A DNA stretch of 54,166 bases from an uncultured Saprospiraceae bacterium (GCA_937951615.1 CALFBH010000046.1:1-54166); one strand, 5' to 3'; shown: positions 43,678 to 53,008, counted from the stretch's first letter. A program made the numbers and translations. The notes: generated by a model not told the origin, from the sequence alone.

Positions 43678-44781
43678 CTAAAACCTAGACGACTGCTTCG
43701 CATCTTCAGCACCCGAATCGGGTAGAGCAGAAAAACCAGTTCCTGCACCCATTTCCACATAAGCCCGCAAATCTTCAATCTGTTGATCTGATAATTTTTC
43801 CAGCGTATACAATGGCATATATTCCTGATGTCCCAAAACATCATAAGTGCCATGCCGGATGACTTCGTACATGGATAGCTGTGAATTATCGGTGATATGC
43901 CTTTTTAGCCACTTAAAAGAAGACTTTGATTTATCCAAAATGACCTCACTTTCTCCATTTGCCCGATGACAATGCATACAACTCAATCTGTAAACGGCTT
44001 CACCCATTTCCGGTCTGCCTTTGTGGGTATAGCCTGCCCGTTTGTCTTTCGGTGGGTCAGCAAAAGTAGCAGGAGATTTATCGAGATATTTGGAATTGAC
44101 CAATTGTACCAGTTCAGCTTGTTTGCTTTTATCGCTGGCATGCTCATTCAGGTAAGCCAAGTCTTCGTCAGATACATCCAAATCACCCATTTTCATCTGT
44201 ATGCTCCACAAGTAAGCCAGTGTGGCATCTACTTCCCATTTTTTCATCTTTCTGCCCTGTGAACAATATACGGCACAAACCTGAATACTTTCTTTCAAAT
44301 CATTCCGAGCCTTGTCCAGCAAATCACCATATTTTTTCACATAATCATCATTATACCAGGTTTTACGATTGACAATACCCCAAAAAGTAGAACCTTGCAG
44401 AAAAGGAATATTATTGTCTTTGGCATATTCTAGTCGAGACTCCGGCGATACTTTAGTCAGGTCAGGATCTTCTCGAACAACATTATGGCAACTAGTGCAA
44501 GCATAATATTTACTGATAAATTTAGCCTTCCGACCTTTGGGAGAAGTTGTTTTACCAATTTTGACCAACTCTTCGCCTTTCTTGATTTGCTCCGCACTCA
44601 TATCTTTCACAAAATGAGCAGGTTGTTTTTCACCAAGGTCATTCAAAACAACTGAAAGCGGTGTGTCTTTATTCCACTTTTTTGCAGCAGCAATTTGGTC
44701 CTTATCAGAAAACCCTGAAATGACGAGGAACGAGAGAAAAACGACAGTAATCAGAACACTAAAATTAATGACAGCCCTCAT
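43678..44781 (-). CDS. Diheme c-type cytochrome
   Basis: The 367-residue protein has a signal peptide and two heme-attachment motifs, CTSCH (Cys95-Cys98-His99) and CMHCH (Cys268-Cys271-His272). Between them, CAVYCSQGRKMKKWEVDA lies in a helical region similar to that of SoxA-like diheme cytochromes, though without heme. The protein is periplasmic and would carry electrons in respiration; a role in sulfur compound oxidation is suggested only by the SoxA-like segment. It is the third gene of a minus-strand group with a DUF5777 barrel and a small cytochrome-like lipoprotein, separated from the barrel gene by 157 bp of repeats. Confidence 0.85.
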   Translation of the reverse strand: MRAVINFSVLITVVFLSFLVISGFSDKDQIAAAKKWNKDTPLSVVLNDLGEKQPAHFVKDMSAEQIKKGEELVKIGKTTSPKGRKAKFISKYYACTSCHNVVREDPDLTKVSPESRLEYAKDNNIPFLQGSTFWGIVNRKTWYNDDYVKKYGDLLDKARNDLKESIQVCAVYCSQGRKMKKWEVDATLAYLWSIQMKMGDLDVSDEDLAYLNEHASDKSKQAELVQLVNSKYLDKSPATFADPPKDKRAGYTHKGRPEMGEAVYRLSCMHCHRANGESEVILDKSKSSFKWLKRHITDNSQLSMYEVIRHGTYDVLGHQEYMPLYTLEKLSDQQIEDLRAYVEMGAGTGFSALPDSGAEDAKQSSRF

Positions 44782-44835
44782 ATTATTATGCTTTGAAATA
44801 AATTATTTAATTCGTTTCACTTAGTGACCTTTCGT

Positions 44836-44938
44836 CGCTTAGTGGTTGAAAAAACGCCGCGATGCGCAACCTTAAGAACGTGTTTAGCCACGAATCACCA
44901 ATCAACTAATCACCAGTCACCAATACCCCAATCACCAA
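44836..44938. repeat. CTTAGTGGTT unit, AGAACGTGTT motif and AATCACC tandem repeats
   Basis: CTTAGTGGTTGAAAAAAC and GATGCGCAACC (about 44838-44870) match the 31136-31172 copy. AGAACGTGTTTA follows at 44875-44886, then about eight CAATCACC-type units up to the DUF5777 stop codon. The unit array reads like short tandem repeats seen elsewhere in the window. Confidence 0.75.
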
Positions 44939-45796
44939 TCACTTCCCCTCCCGATACTTCCTACCCGTAAGTTTGAAATCGCGGCTGACATTAAATCCAA
45001 AATGTACATCTCCATCCAGCCAGTTGCCTGTAGTTTGTGTCATAAAAGGCAATTCGGCCATGCCCCGACTATTGGTCAGGTGCATTTGAAATACATGCCC
45101 TTTTGTTTTCACATCGAAGCCAAGTGAAAGTGCATTTTTATAATTATCAGCCAGTTGATTGGGCAAGGCATGATAATATTCTATATTGAATGTAAAATGT
45201 TTAGTAATCAAAACTCGGGCAGCCGCGCCCATAACATACACATCATTTTTTTCCGCAATGGTTTCGACCAGATTTCGATGTACCAGTGTAGGCATAAGCT
45301 GCAAACTAAATCGGTCGTGAAATTTCCGGGCAATCAATAATTGATAAGAATAACCAAACCTTGAACGCACTAAATTTTCACGTTCAGGCTCTGACCACTT
45401 AGTCGTGTTAATTGCCATGCTGGTAAATAAGGTGGCAGAAACAGGCATGTTTTTATCTCCACTACTTTGGGAAAGAAATTTGGCTTTCGCCGAAAAATCA
45501 TATAATTTCTGGAAAGAACTTCTGGCAAAACCAAGCGTCAACCATTTCGTTGCGCCATAATCAAAAGCAAGTCGGACATTGGAATCATCCAGTCCAAATA
45601 ATTCGTAAACACCGCCATTCAATTGACCAAATCGATGCGAAATGACCATTTTCATCACACCTTTATCATTGGTCTCTATAGATTGTCCATTGACAATTCG
45701 AGTATCATAGAACGTTTGATAAGTCCAGTTGGTTTGTGCAAAAGCCAGCACACTGAGTACAATAAAGCAAGTGGTCAGTAGTATTATCTTTTTCAT
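44939..45796 (-). CDS. DUF5777-family outer-membrane beta-barrel protein
   Basis: The 285-residue protein has a signal peptide ending AFAQ and strand-rich sequence with the family features: MKMVISHRFGQLNGGVYELFGLDDSNVRLAFDY and a periodic barrel up to the C-terminal GFNVSRDFKL. DUF5777 proteins are Bacteroidota outer-membrane barrels that often lie beside c-type cytochromes. Here the upstream gene, 2 bp away, is a CxxCH lipoprotein, and a diheme cytochrome follows, so the three probably form an envelope redox operon. What crosses the barrel is unknown. Confidence 0.88.
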   Translation of the reverse strand: MKKIILLTTCFIVLSVLAFAQTNWTYQTFYDTRIVNGQSIETNDKGVMKMVISHRFGQLNGGVYELFGLDDSNVRLAFDYGATKWLTLGFARSSFQKLYDFSAKAKFLSQSSGDKNMPVSATLFTSMAINTTKWSEPERENLVRSRFGYSYQLLIARKFHDRFSLQLMPTLVHRNLVETIAEKNDVYVMGAAARVLITKHFTFNIEYYHALPNQLADNYKNALSLGFDVKTKGHVFQMHLTNSRGMAELPFMTQTTGNWLDGDVHFGFNVSRDFKLTGRKYREGK

Positions 45797-45798
45797 AT

Positions 45799-46191
45799 TT
45801 AATTATTTGGTGCGCCATTATTGACCCAGCTATTAATCAATGCGAGGTTACATGTACTCAGTTGTTCGCCACTTGGTGGCATAGCCGAACATCCGGCAGC
45901 AAACTCGACAACGCAAACCAATGTGCCACTGTCTGCATAAGGCAGTATCGCAGCATGTGAATCAAATATATTCCCCCCGCCAATAAGTATCCCAGTATCC
46001 TCAGTATGACAGGTATAACAAACACTTTCCAGTATAGGCACAATCTGCATGGAATAAGAAACGGCAACTGTATCACAGTCATTTTGTGTGGGATATAACT
46101 CTTCTTCTACATTATATGCACATCCTGATAACAATAGATTTAAACCCGCAACAACAGCTAAAGCCAGCAATGATTTTATCATAATTTTCAT
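45799..46191 (-). CDS. Small lipoprotein cytochrome c-like protein
   Basis: The 130-residue protein has a lipobox LLSGC (Cys24) and one heme motif CYTCH (YTCHTEDTG), with a possible axial Met in SAMPPSGEQL near the C-terminus. It also has several extra Cys (CDT, CVV, AGCS, STCNL), some of which may form disulfides. It resembles the c-type cytochrome domain found at the end of PSD1/DUF1549-type proteins. It would be anchored in the outer or inner membrane and pass electrons to or from the diheme cytochrome downstream. It starts a tight operon with the DUF5777 barrel. Confidence 0.8.
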   Translation of the reverse strand: MKIMIKSLLALAVVAGLNLLLSGCAYNVEEELYPTQNDCDTVAVSYSMQIVPILESVCYTCHTEDTGILIGGGNIFDSHAAILPYADSGTLVCVVEFAAGCSAMPPSGEQLSTCNLALINSWVNNGAPNN

Positions 46192-46668
46192 AAGTAAATA
46201 TTTTCAGTATTCAAGTTATACAACTTTTTGATAAAAATGGAAAAAATGTAATATAAGTGAGGATAAAAATGAATTTTAATTGAAAAACGCTTTTCAGAAA
46301 ATACAAGAGTCTTTATTTCTACATCTATAATAATGCACTGGTCAGTAAACTAATACATGTCGTGTATTAATAGGTGTTAATCGTGTCATATTTTTGCATT
46401 TTTTGGTTTGTAAAACTTAAATTTGTTGGAATTATAGAAGCTCTCCGCTTTATTATATGACCAAAATATAAAGATTAGCTATCTCTTTTTTTGAGTAAAA
46501 GAGTTGATTATTATTTGTTTATAATAAAGCGTGAGGGTATTTTTTATGTCTGTTACTTTCGGATTCTAACAAAGTTGTTCCAATGAATATTGCTGGTTCA
46601 TTGCGAAATTTTATAGGGACTTGTTAACATCTTTTGTAACAAATTACCAAACAAGTAAACTAAATAAC
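46192..46668 (+). promoter_or_regulatory. Long control region of the M43 protease gene with TAATACA dyad and -7 boxes
   Basis: No gene is present in this 477-bp stretch. It holds a perfect dyad TAATACA-TGTCG-TGTATTA (46351-46369) just upstream of TATTTTTG (46389-46396). A second -7 box, TAAATTTG, is at 46418-46425. The implied leader is about 240-270 nt, long for this genome. The rest is AT-rich without other structure. Confidence 0.5.
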
Positions 46669-49539
46669 ATGAAAAGAATCCTTTCCTATGCCCTGATATT
46701 CCTATGCGGATTCGGGAATACAAGCAATGCGCAGGACTTATACAAGTCTGGCAAACCCATGAAAACCAATGTATCTCAAGCAGACTTTCCCGATTTTACA
46801 GATCCTGCAATAGCTAATGATTCAAGGTGTGGCACGGTGCCAGGAGTGGAGCATCGTGTAGCCAATGATCCGAGATACGCGAATTTTTACAGAGCAGCAC
46901 GAGAAATTCCCAAACAAGGGAATAGCAGACAATTACAGATTGCCTGCGATGGAAACAACACAATTGTTGTACCTGTCGCATTTCACTTTGCAAATAATGC
47001 GGTTACTGGTAATTGTGCTGGCGAACAATGCTTATTAACAGAAATGCAGGATCAGTTAGATGCTTTAAATCTTGCTTTTGGAGATAATACAGGAACAACT
47101 CAAGAAGCAGCCTGCCCAGCCGCTTATCAAGATGGAAATGGAAATAGTGTGGCTTCTACAGGTACTTGTATTGTTTTCTGTTTGGCTATTCCGCCGACAG
47201 GAAATGCTGAAGGACTTGATCCTGCCTGCGATCCGCCTATTACCATTGGCTCCTTTACAGGAGGACTTAATGGTGGTGGAAATGGTGCGCCAGGATGGGG
47301 AGGCATTTTAAATATATTTATCACGAATGGAAATTGTCTTGGTGTTGCTGATGGTATTCCTGGAGCTGGTAATGGCGACGGAGTAACAGTATGTTCAGAG
47401 GCTTTTGGTGGTTTTGACGGCCCTGCCGGATGTAACTTGGATGATAATAACACTTTCGGATTGGGTGCAACTTTAGTGCATGAAGTAGGGCATTATCTTG
47501 GTTTATACCATGTATGGGGCGACGGAGGCTGTGGAGCTACAGATGCAAACCCTCCAGGACCTATTAATGTAGATGATACACCGGATGCCAGTGGTTCTAG
47601 TGGTGGTTGCCCTACGGCCTGCCAAAGCACTTGTGGAACACCTAATCCTTGGGCGAATTTCATGGATTACACTGATGATGCCTGCATGTCTATGTTTACC
47701 GAAGATCAGGCAGCTGTAATGAATTATTGGGCGAATCAGTTATTTGGAGCTACAGCAAGTCAATGTAGCAATCCCAATCCTACTCAATTGACAACCGTTT
47801 GTCAGGCACAGTCCTGTGTCCTGGTTTGCCCTGCCGCTGTAACAACACCTTTGAATATTACAGAAGATATTTGTGCAGGAATAGGAACATATACATTGCC
47901 TGTCAATCCGACTTCAGTAGGTTTGGTTGTAGATGAGGCTTCCGATGCCGTTTATTCTTGGAGTACAGGAAATTATTTAAGTGCAGGAGGAGTTGCCGCA
48001 ACTAGTCCTGTTGCATTAACTTCACCAGCAGGATGCGCACCAGTAGCCCTTGTGCTGTATTTGAATGTAGATTGTGGTACGACACCACTTGGGACTACTT
48101 TGGACGGGGGAACAGTTACGCTTAATGTTTACCCAGATCCGGCACAATTGTCGGTAACAGACCTGGTAACGGTAAGCGGTGAAAATACTTGTGGCGAACC
48201 AATTATAACACCAATAGCTGACTGTGCCGGAGCGGTTACGATCATGGCAGATGCTGGTAATCCTGCATTCCCGGTAGCAGCAGGTGTAAGTGGCACAGCT
48301 AATTATACCGTTACTTATAATGGTATGGCAGGTGCGCCTAATTGTTGTTTAATAGATAATGGTTCTGGTGAATTGGTTGCCAATGGTGATTTAGAAGCAG
48401 GCACCGTATCCTGGACTGAAATAGAAGAAGTTCCCGCAGGTACGCCTAATCCTAATCCATTTGGTGTCATCGGTGTTTCCAATCCCCCGGTTATCAATGG
48501 TACAAATGATGCCTGGTTTGGAGGCTGGGGACAGAGTTCTTATATCGCTATGTCGCAGGATATCACCATTCCGGCTGGTTGTACTTCAGTGGAGTTGACC
48601 TATGATTACATTACGGATTGTAGCAATAATACTGCAATGGATTTTAGTGTGGTAATAGGAGGAGTAACAGTTTCTTCACAAACTTGTGGCGTAACTACCT
48701 CTACTACTGTAGGTCCGATAGATCTTATTGCGGCAGGTGTACCGACAGGAAATGTAACAATGCTATTTCAGGGAACGGAAACTATATCAGGAGGTGGGCA
48801 GATTTCTGCTAGTCTGTACGTTGATAATATATCTATCAATGCGCTTTGTCAGGTAGATGCTAACTGTGATTTTCCGGTAACGGCAAGCTATGCCTGTGCA
48901 GCCGCAAATTATGACTTTAGCATCACAGATCCTTGTACTTGTAATAATGATGGAAATAATGTCACAGCCGATGGCACAGGTACATTTAACGAACTGGTAA
49001 CAGTAGGCAGCACAACTGCCGGAGAAACCTGGACAGTGCAAGCGATAACAGGCGCGAATGGAATCAGTGTGGGAGATGCTCTGACAGATAATGGAGCGAC
49101 ATTCGATTTGATGTTTACACATAATGATGGAATAGGTTACACTGTGACAGTCGAAGGCCCAGGTGCGCCAGGTGCTGCTGGTAATGTTACTCAAACGGTC
49201 AGTAATATCTGTGCGTATCCGCAAATAGCTTTTGCACCAGCAATCAGTATTTGCACAGATGCAGCAAGCTTTAGCCTAAGTGCTACTGAAACGACAGCCG
49301 CCGTAGATGGTTCATTTACTTATTCTCCTGCGGGAACAATTGATCCGACAACCTACGCTGTAGGAGCAACGGAGACTTTCATTGCTACTTATACAGGTAT
49401 AGACGATGGATTGATGGGCGTTTCAGCAGATGGCGTGACGCCTGCTTATCCGGCTTGTAATGAATCGACAAGTGTAGGGGCTACTTTTATAAATTGTGCG
49501 CCAGCTTGTAATGCAACTATGGGAACATGGAATGATTAA
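46669..49539 (+). CDS. Secreted M43 (pappalysin-type) metalloprotease with Ig-like C-terminus
   Basis: From ATG 46669 (956 residues) the protein has a signal peptide ending NAQ and a pro-region. The catalytic domain has the zinc motif HEVGHYLGLYH at His271-His281 and a Met-turn (NFMDYTDDACMSMF). The C-terminal half (about 400-956) is Cys- and Thr-rich Ig-like or CUB-like repeats. The chain ends at CNATMGTWND with no type A or B sorting domain, although M43 proteases of this type normally have one, so the gene may be truncated or use another exit. The following 80 bp before the terminator encode no continuation I can see. Substrate is unknown; extracellular protein degradation is likely. Confidence 0.85.
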   Translation: MKRILSYALIFLCGFGNTSNAQDLYKSGKPMKTNVSQADFPDFTDPAIANDSRCGTVPGVEHRVANDPRYANFYRAAREIPKQGNSRQLQIACDGNNTIVVPVAFHFANNAVTGNCAGEQCLLTEMQDQLDALNLAFGDNTGTTQEAACPAAYQDGNGNSVASTGTCIVFCLAIPPTGNAEGLDPACDPPITIGSFTGGLNGGGNGAPGWGGILNIFITNGNCLGVADGIPGAGNGDGVTVCSEAFGGFDGPAGCNLDDNNTFGLGATLVHEVGHYLGLYHVWGDGGCGATDANPPGPINVDDTPDASGSSGGCPTACQSTCGTPNPWANFMDYTDDACMSMFTEDQAAVMNYWANQLFGATASQCSNPNPTQLTTVCQAQSCVLVCPAAVTTPLNITEDICAGIGTYTLPVNPTSVGLVVDEASDAVYSWSTGNYLSAGGVAATSPVALTSPAGCAPVALVLYLNVDCGTTPLGTTLDGGTVTLNVYPDPAQLSVTDLVTVSGENTCGEPIITPIADCAGAVTIMADAGNPAFPVAAGVSGTANYTVTYNGMAGAPNCCLIDNGSGELVANGDLEAGTVSWTEIEEVPAGTPNPNPFGVIGVSNPPVINGTNDAWFGGWGQSSYIAMSQDITIPAGCTSVELTYDYITDCSNNTAMDFSVVIGGVTVSSQTCGVTTSTTVGPIDLIAAGVPTGNVTMLFQGTETISGGGQISASLYVDNISINALCQVDANCDFPVTASYACAAANYDFSITDPCTCNNDGNNVTADGTGTFNELVTVGSTTAGETWTVQAITGANGISVGDALTDNGATFDLMFTHNDGIGYTVTVEGPGAPGAAGNVTQTVSNICAYPQIAFAPAISICTDAASFSLSATETTAAVDGSFTYSPAGTIDPTTYAVGATETFIATYTGIDDGLMGVSADGVTPAYPACNESTSVGATFINCAPACNATMGTWND

Positions 49540-49616
49540 GAATAGATAACTGCTTAGCAGTTATGTACTTGGTCCTTTATGGATTGATGACTAAAATAGT
49601 ATTTATATGATTTGTA

Positions 49617-49650
49617 GGGGCTTGGAGGAAACTTCAAGCCCCGCTTTTAT
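49617..49650 (+). terminator. Intrinsic terminator after the M43 gene
   Basis: GGGGCTTG (49617-49624) pairs with CAAGCCCC (49635-49642), followed by GCTTTTAT. A second perfect hairpin, ATAACTGC-TTA-GCAGTTAT (49546-49564), lies just after the stop codon. Confidence 0.8.
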
Positions 49651-49774
49651 ATCTGAAAAGATGACTTATTCATAACATAAAAATGTTTATATAAAGAACA
49701 CCTAATGTCGAAGCATCATTAGACTTCGATATTCGGTGTTCAATATTCTTCTGTTCGATATTTTTTTACGCTGC

Positions 49775-50767
49775 CTATACGCCGTCAACCTCCAAAATCA
49801 AAGTTTCAGCTTTATGAACCATATCTGGCGAGCCCATGAATACAGGTGTTTTTTGATGCAATTTAGTAGCTGGAATATCCAATATGCGGTTTTTGCCATC
49901 AGAAGCTAATCCGCCTGCTTCTTCGATGAGTAGGGCTAAGGGATTGCATTCGTATAATAAACGTAATTTACCATTAGGCTTACTTGTAGTGCCAGGATAG
50001 AAAAATATGCCTCCCTTAATCAGGGTGCGATGAACATCTGCTACCATCGAGCCAATATAACGCTGTGTATAGCCACTATTCATACAATGCATAATATAAG
50101 TCTGAGCACCTTTGGGATAGTTATTGAAATTTGCCTGATTGACGGAGTAGATTTTGCCAGTTTTCGGGATTTGAATATTTTCATGCGATAAGCAAAATTC
50201 TCCAATAGAAGGGTCGAGCGTAAAACCATTGACGCCTTGTTTTGTGGTGTAAACCAACATGGTAGAAGAGCCATATAGAACATAACCTGCCGCGACTTGA
50301 TCTGCACCCTTTTGTAAAAAATCGTCCAATGTACACTCGCCCTCAAAAGAGCGTCGGCGATAAATGGCGAAAATGGTACCAATAGATACATTCACATCAA
50401 TATTGGAAGAACCGTCCAGCGGATCGAATAAGACGATATATTTAGCAAATTTGTAGGGCGTTTTGATTGGTTTAAAATTGTCTTCTTCTTCCGAAGCAAT
50501 ACCACAACACTCACCACTGTTTCGCAGGCAGGAAATTAGCAAATCATTTGCCAGCATATCCAGTTTCTGCACATCATCGCCCGATGAATTTTCAACATCT
50601 GCTCGGCCTGCAATGTCCACTAAACCGGCTTTGTTTACTTCTCGGCTTACAATTTTTGCTGCCAGCCCAATGTCGCGTAGTAGACTGGACAACTCACCCG
50701 TAGCATAGGGTAGATTGCGCTGACTCTGAATGATGTGTTCATCTAATGAAATGATTTTATGTGTCAT
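49775..50767 (-). CDS. fbp: Class I fructose-1,6-bisphosphatase
   Basis: The 330-residue enzyme has the class I metal and substrate motifs: [19 protein letters not shown], the Glu-rich loop SEEEDNFKP and the C-terminal [27 protein letters not shown]. It removes the 1-phosphate in gluconeogenesis in the cytoplasm. Length and motifs match typical Bacteroidota Fbp. A minus-strand -7 box, TATATTTG, lies at 50789-50796, giving a leader of about 20 nt. Confidence 0.97.
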   Translation of the reverse strand: MTHKIISLDEHIIQSQRNLPYATGELSSLLRDIGLAAKIVSREVNKAGLVDIAGRADVENSSGDDVQKLDMLANDLLISCLRNSGECCGIASEEEDNFKPIKTPYKFAKYIVLFDPLDGSSNIDVNVSIGTIFAIYRRRSFEGECTLDDFLQKGADQVAAGYVLYGSSTMLVYTTKQGVNGFTLDPSIGEFCLSHENIQIPKTGKIYSVNQANFNNYPKGAQTYIMHCMNSGYTQRYIGSMVADVHRTLIKGGIFFYPGTTSKPNGKLRLLYECNPLALLIEEAGGLASDGKNRILDIPATKLHQKTPVFMGSPDMVHKAETLILEVDGV

Positions 50768-50788
50768 GGCTTAGGTATTTTCGATGGG

Positions 50789-50796
50789 CAAATATA
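50789..50796 (-). promoter_or_regulatory. -7 promoter element of fbp
   Basis: TATATTTG on the minus strand matches TAnnTTTG, followed by CCC; the leader to ATG 50767 is about 15-20 nt. Confidence 0.5.
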
Positions 50797-50859
50797 GGGG
50801 ATAATGAACTGAATTAGCGAATTTTCACTAATAAAGTATAGTATAGCAAGGAAATATTT

Positions 50860-50921
50860 TCCCGCAGATAACGCAGATTTACGTTGATGTTTTTCTGCGC
50901 CTATCTGCGTTATCTGCGGGA
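50860..50921. repeat. 19-bp perfect inverted repeat (CCCGCAGATAACGCAGAT type)
   Basis: TCCCGCAGATAACGCAGAT (50860-50878) pairs perfectly with its reverse complement at 50903-50921, loop 24 nt. It sits between divergent genes and is followed by short repeats TTATTGC(C/G)ACTGAAA (about 50960-50998). Similar GCAGATNACGCAGAT strings are known from many unrelated bacterial intergenic regions. Confidence 0.85.
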
Positions 50922-51011
50922 GAAAATTAAAACAAAGTTACTATGAGTGGAATTGCTATATTATTGCCACTGAAACTGCCACTGTTATTGCGACTGAAAT
51001 TGAATTTTCCG

Positions 51012-51019
51012 TACATTTG
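51012..51019 (+). promoter_or_regulatory. -7 promoter element of the DUF4349 gene
   Basis: TACATTTG matches TAnnTTTG, with TTG at 50988-50990 as a possible -33 element (spacer 21 nt). The start codon is 12 nt downstream. Confidence 0.55.
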
Positions 51020-51030
51020 TAAAAAAGAAC

Positions 51031-51900
51031 ATGAAACGCAATATAAAAAGAGGGCTATTCTACTTCATCTTGGGCTTTGCAGGCTTGTTTCTGCTGCGCC
51101 TGATTTATGGTTTTATTGCTTATCCAAATGGTGTTGAGCATCAGGTTTACAGGAATGTGGGTGGCTTGGCAAGTACTTCATTTAAAGGTTATTCCAAGCG
51201 TAATATCGCTAGCAAAAAAGTTCAACGCTCCAATGGTACACAGTTGGGGAATATCGACCAGAAGTATGAAAAGGTAGCTGCCATTCATGCAAAATCATCC
51301 GTATTTGATAAAGACGAGGTAGCTACGCGAAGGGTCATCAAAGATTTTAATGCCCTGATACAGTTTGAACAAAGTTCTGGACTGCGGGGCAATCGAGTGC
51401 TTAGTCTGGCAATTGGTGTTGATCCAACAAAGTTTGATGCTATAACGGATACCTTGAGCAAAATCGGTACACTGACTTCCGTTCGTATTGATAAATCAGA
51501 CAAAACCAGTGAGTTTAAAGAACTGAATGCGAAAAAAGCAGCCTTAGAAAAGATTCGAGATAATCTAGTCGCACTAAAGAAACGAGGCGGTAAAATAGAT
51601 GAGTTTGTAACGCTGGAAAATCGAATTTTTGAAATAGAAGAAAAGATACAGACATTTGGTTTAAATTTGGGCGAATTTGATGAAGAAAACGAATTTTGCA
51701 CCGTCAAATACGCCTTGAAAGAAGTAGCAAAAAGCAAAACAAGCATTCCATTGAGCAGTCGCCTGAAAACTGCTTTTGAGTGGACGGTCAAATTTTACTT
51801 TGGCTTGGTGAGTATCTTGTTTTTCGCGGCTTTGTGCAGTTTGATCATTGTAGTTTTGATAGAAAAATTGACACCGGTAGTACGAAGATATTGGAGATGA
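51031..51900 (+). CDS. DUF4349-domain membrane protein
   Basis: The 289-residue protein has an N-terminal membrane anchor (GLFYFILGFAGLFLLRLIYGFIAY), a periplasmic DUF4349 domain with a coiled coil (KKAALEKIRDNLVALKKRGGKIDEFVTLENRIFEIEEKIQ) and a C-terminal membrane segment (FYFGLVSILFFAALCSLIIVVLIEKL). DUF4349 proteins are widespread; their function is unknown. The stop overlaps the ATG of the pseudouridine synthase gene (ATGA), so translation is coupled. Confidence 0.88.
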   Translation: MKRNIKRGLFYFILGFAGLFLLRLIYGFIAYPNGVEHQVYRNVGGLASTSFKGYSKRNIASKKVQRSNGTQLGNIDQKYEKVAAIHAKSSVFDKDEVATRRVIKDFNALIQFEQSSGLRGNRVLSLAIGVDPTKFDAITDTLSKIGTLTSVRIDKSDKTSEFKELNAKKAALEKIRDNLVALKKRGGKIDEFVTLENRIFEIEEKIQTFGLNLGEFDEENEFCTVKYALKEVAKSKTSIPLSSRLKTAFEWTVKFYFGLVSILFFAALCSLIIVVLIEKLTPVVRRYWR

Positions 51901-52628
51901 AAACACAAAAAATAGAAATTATATACGAAGACGAGTCCATTGTCATTGTCAATAAACCCCCTGTATTTCTGACTGTGCCGGATCGCTTTGCGCATAAATT
52001 GCCCAACTTATACACCTTCTTGAAAAAGAAATACGGAGAAATATTCATCGTACATCGACTGGATAAAGAAACGAGTGGAATTATTTGTTTTGCAAAGACC
52101 AGTGAAAGTCATAAAGATTTGTGTCGCCAGTTTGAGCATCGCGAAACAGATAAAGTTTATCTGACGCTGGTGGAAGGTACATTGTCCAATAAAACGGGAG
52201 TCATTGATCGAGCATTAGCTAAAAATGAATTTCTACCAGGACAAATGGTGGTCGCAAAAAAAGGCAAACCCTCCAGAACAGAGTATAAGGTAGTCGAAGA
52301 GTTTCAGCGATATTCTTTGATTGAGGCCAACATCAAGACCGGACGACAGCACCAGATAAGAGTGCATTTCAAATACATTGGGCATCCGCTTGCCGTAGAT
52401 TCTTTGTATAATAATAAAAAAACAGGCATCCACCTGTCAGAAATTAAAAGAAAATATACAACATCCGGCCGTGGAAAAGAAGAGCGTCCACTAATGAGCC
52501 GGACGGCCTTGCATGCACATCGCCTGACTTTAAGGCATCCTGAAACTGGTGAAGTTATGAGTTTTGAGGCAGGCTTGCCAAAGGATTTTAATGCGGTTGT
52601 GAAGCAACTAAGAAAGTGGGGCGTTTAA
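51897..52628 (+). CDS. RluA-family pseudouridine synthase
   Basis: The 243-residue enzyme has the family motif HRLDKETSG with catalytic Asp56, plus GRxHQIR (TGRQHQIRVH) and TALHAHRLTLRHP. It isomerises uridine in rRNA or tRNA in the cytoplasm. There is no S4 domain, so it belongs to the RluA rather than the RluC/RluD type. ATG 51897 overlaps the stop of the DUF4349 gene by four bases, with GGAG directly upstream; a longer start inside that gene is rejected. The exact target position is unknown. Confidence 0.93.
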   Translation: MKTQKIEIIYEDESIVIVNKPPVFLTVPDRFAHKLPNLYTFLKKKYGEIFIVHRLDKETSGIICFAKTSESHKDLCRQFEHRETDKVYLTLVEGTLSNKTGVIDRALAKNEFLPGQMVVAKKGKPSRTEYKVVEEFQRYSLIEANIKTGRQHQIRVHFKYIGHPLAVDSLYNNKKTGIHLSEIKRKYTTSGRGKEERPLMSRTALHAHRLTLRHPETGEVMSFEAGLPKDFNAVVKQLRKWGV

Positions 52629-53008
52629 AAAACGATTCGACCGAATGTATTTATGCGGGAGTGGCTTCCTTCAGGATAAGAGGTGCGGGAGGGGCAAAAA
52701 AAATAAGGCATTCCACCGAAGTGGAACACCTTTCTCTACTTAAGCACTCATGAAGCCTCTTGTGTGCATTATTTGAGGATGATGAATAATGCAACGTATC
52801 ATTTTTTGGCAATCATTTCTCAATGTTGATTGATTGGATTGTCCGTGTATTTTTTATATTTGTGTTTTTTGAATACGGAAAAATAGTACTAACATTTAAT
52901 TCTTAATTTCCTGTACTCATAATTTGAGACGGGACAGGTTTGGAAAGTCACGAAACTAGAGAGGTAAAAAAGTAATTGCAAGAGAAAAAGAGTTTAATTT
53001 ATTGATTA
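52629..53008. other. Gene-free region with GC-rich repeat and hairpins
   Basis: This 380-bp stretch has the GC-rich dispersed repeat (52655-52694), TTCCAC-CGAA-GTGGAA (about 52712-52727), GCATTATT/AATAATGC (52766-52792) and a TATATTTG at about 52855-52862 on the plus strand with no gene after it. I see no coding sequence. Confidence 0.6.
52655..52694. repeat. GC-rich dispersed repeat, copy 3
   Basis: GCGGGAGTGGCTTCCTTCAG and GATAAGAGGTGCGGGAGGGG closely match 43611-43649, and share the TTCCTT(C/T)AGGATA core with 7525-7563. Confidence 0.8.

Noticed and set aside
52855-52862. TATATTTG promoter on the plus strand
   Set aside because: No gene follows before the convergent nuclease gene; chance match in AT-rich DNA is likely.
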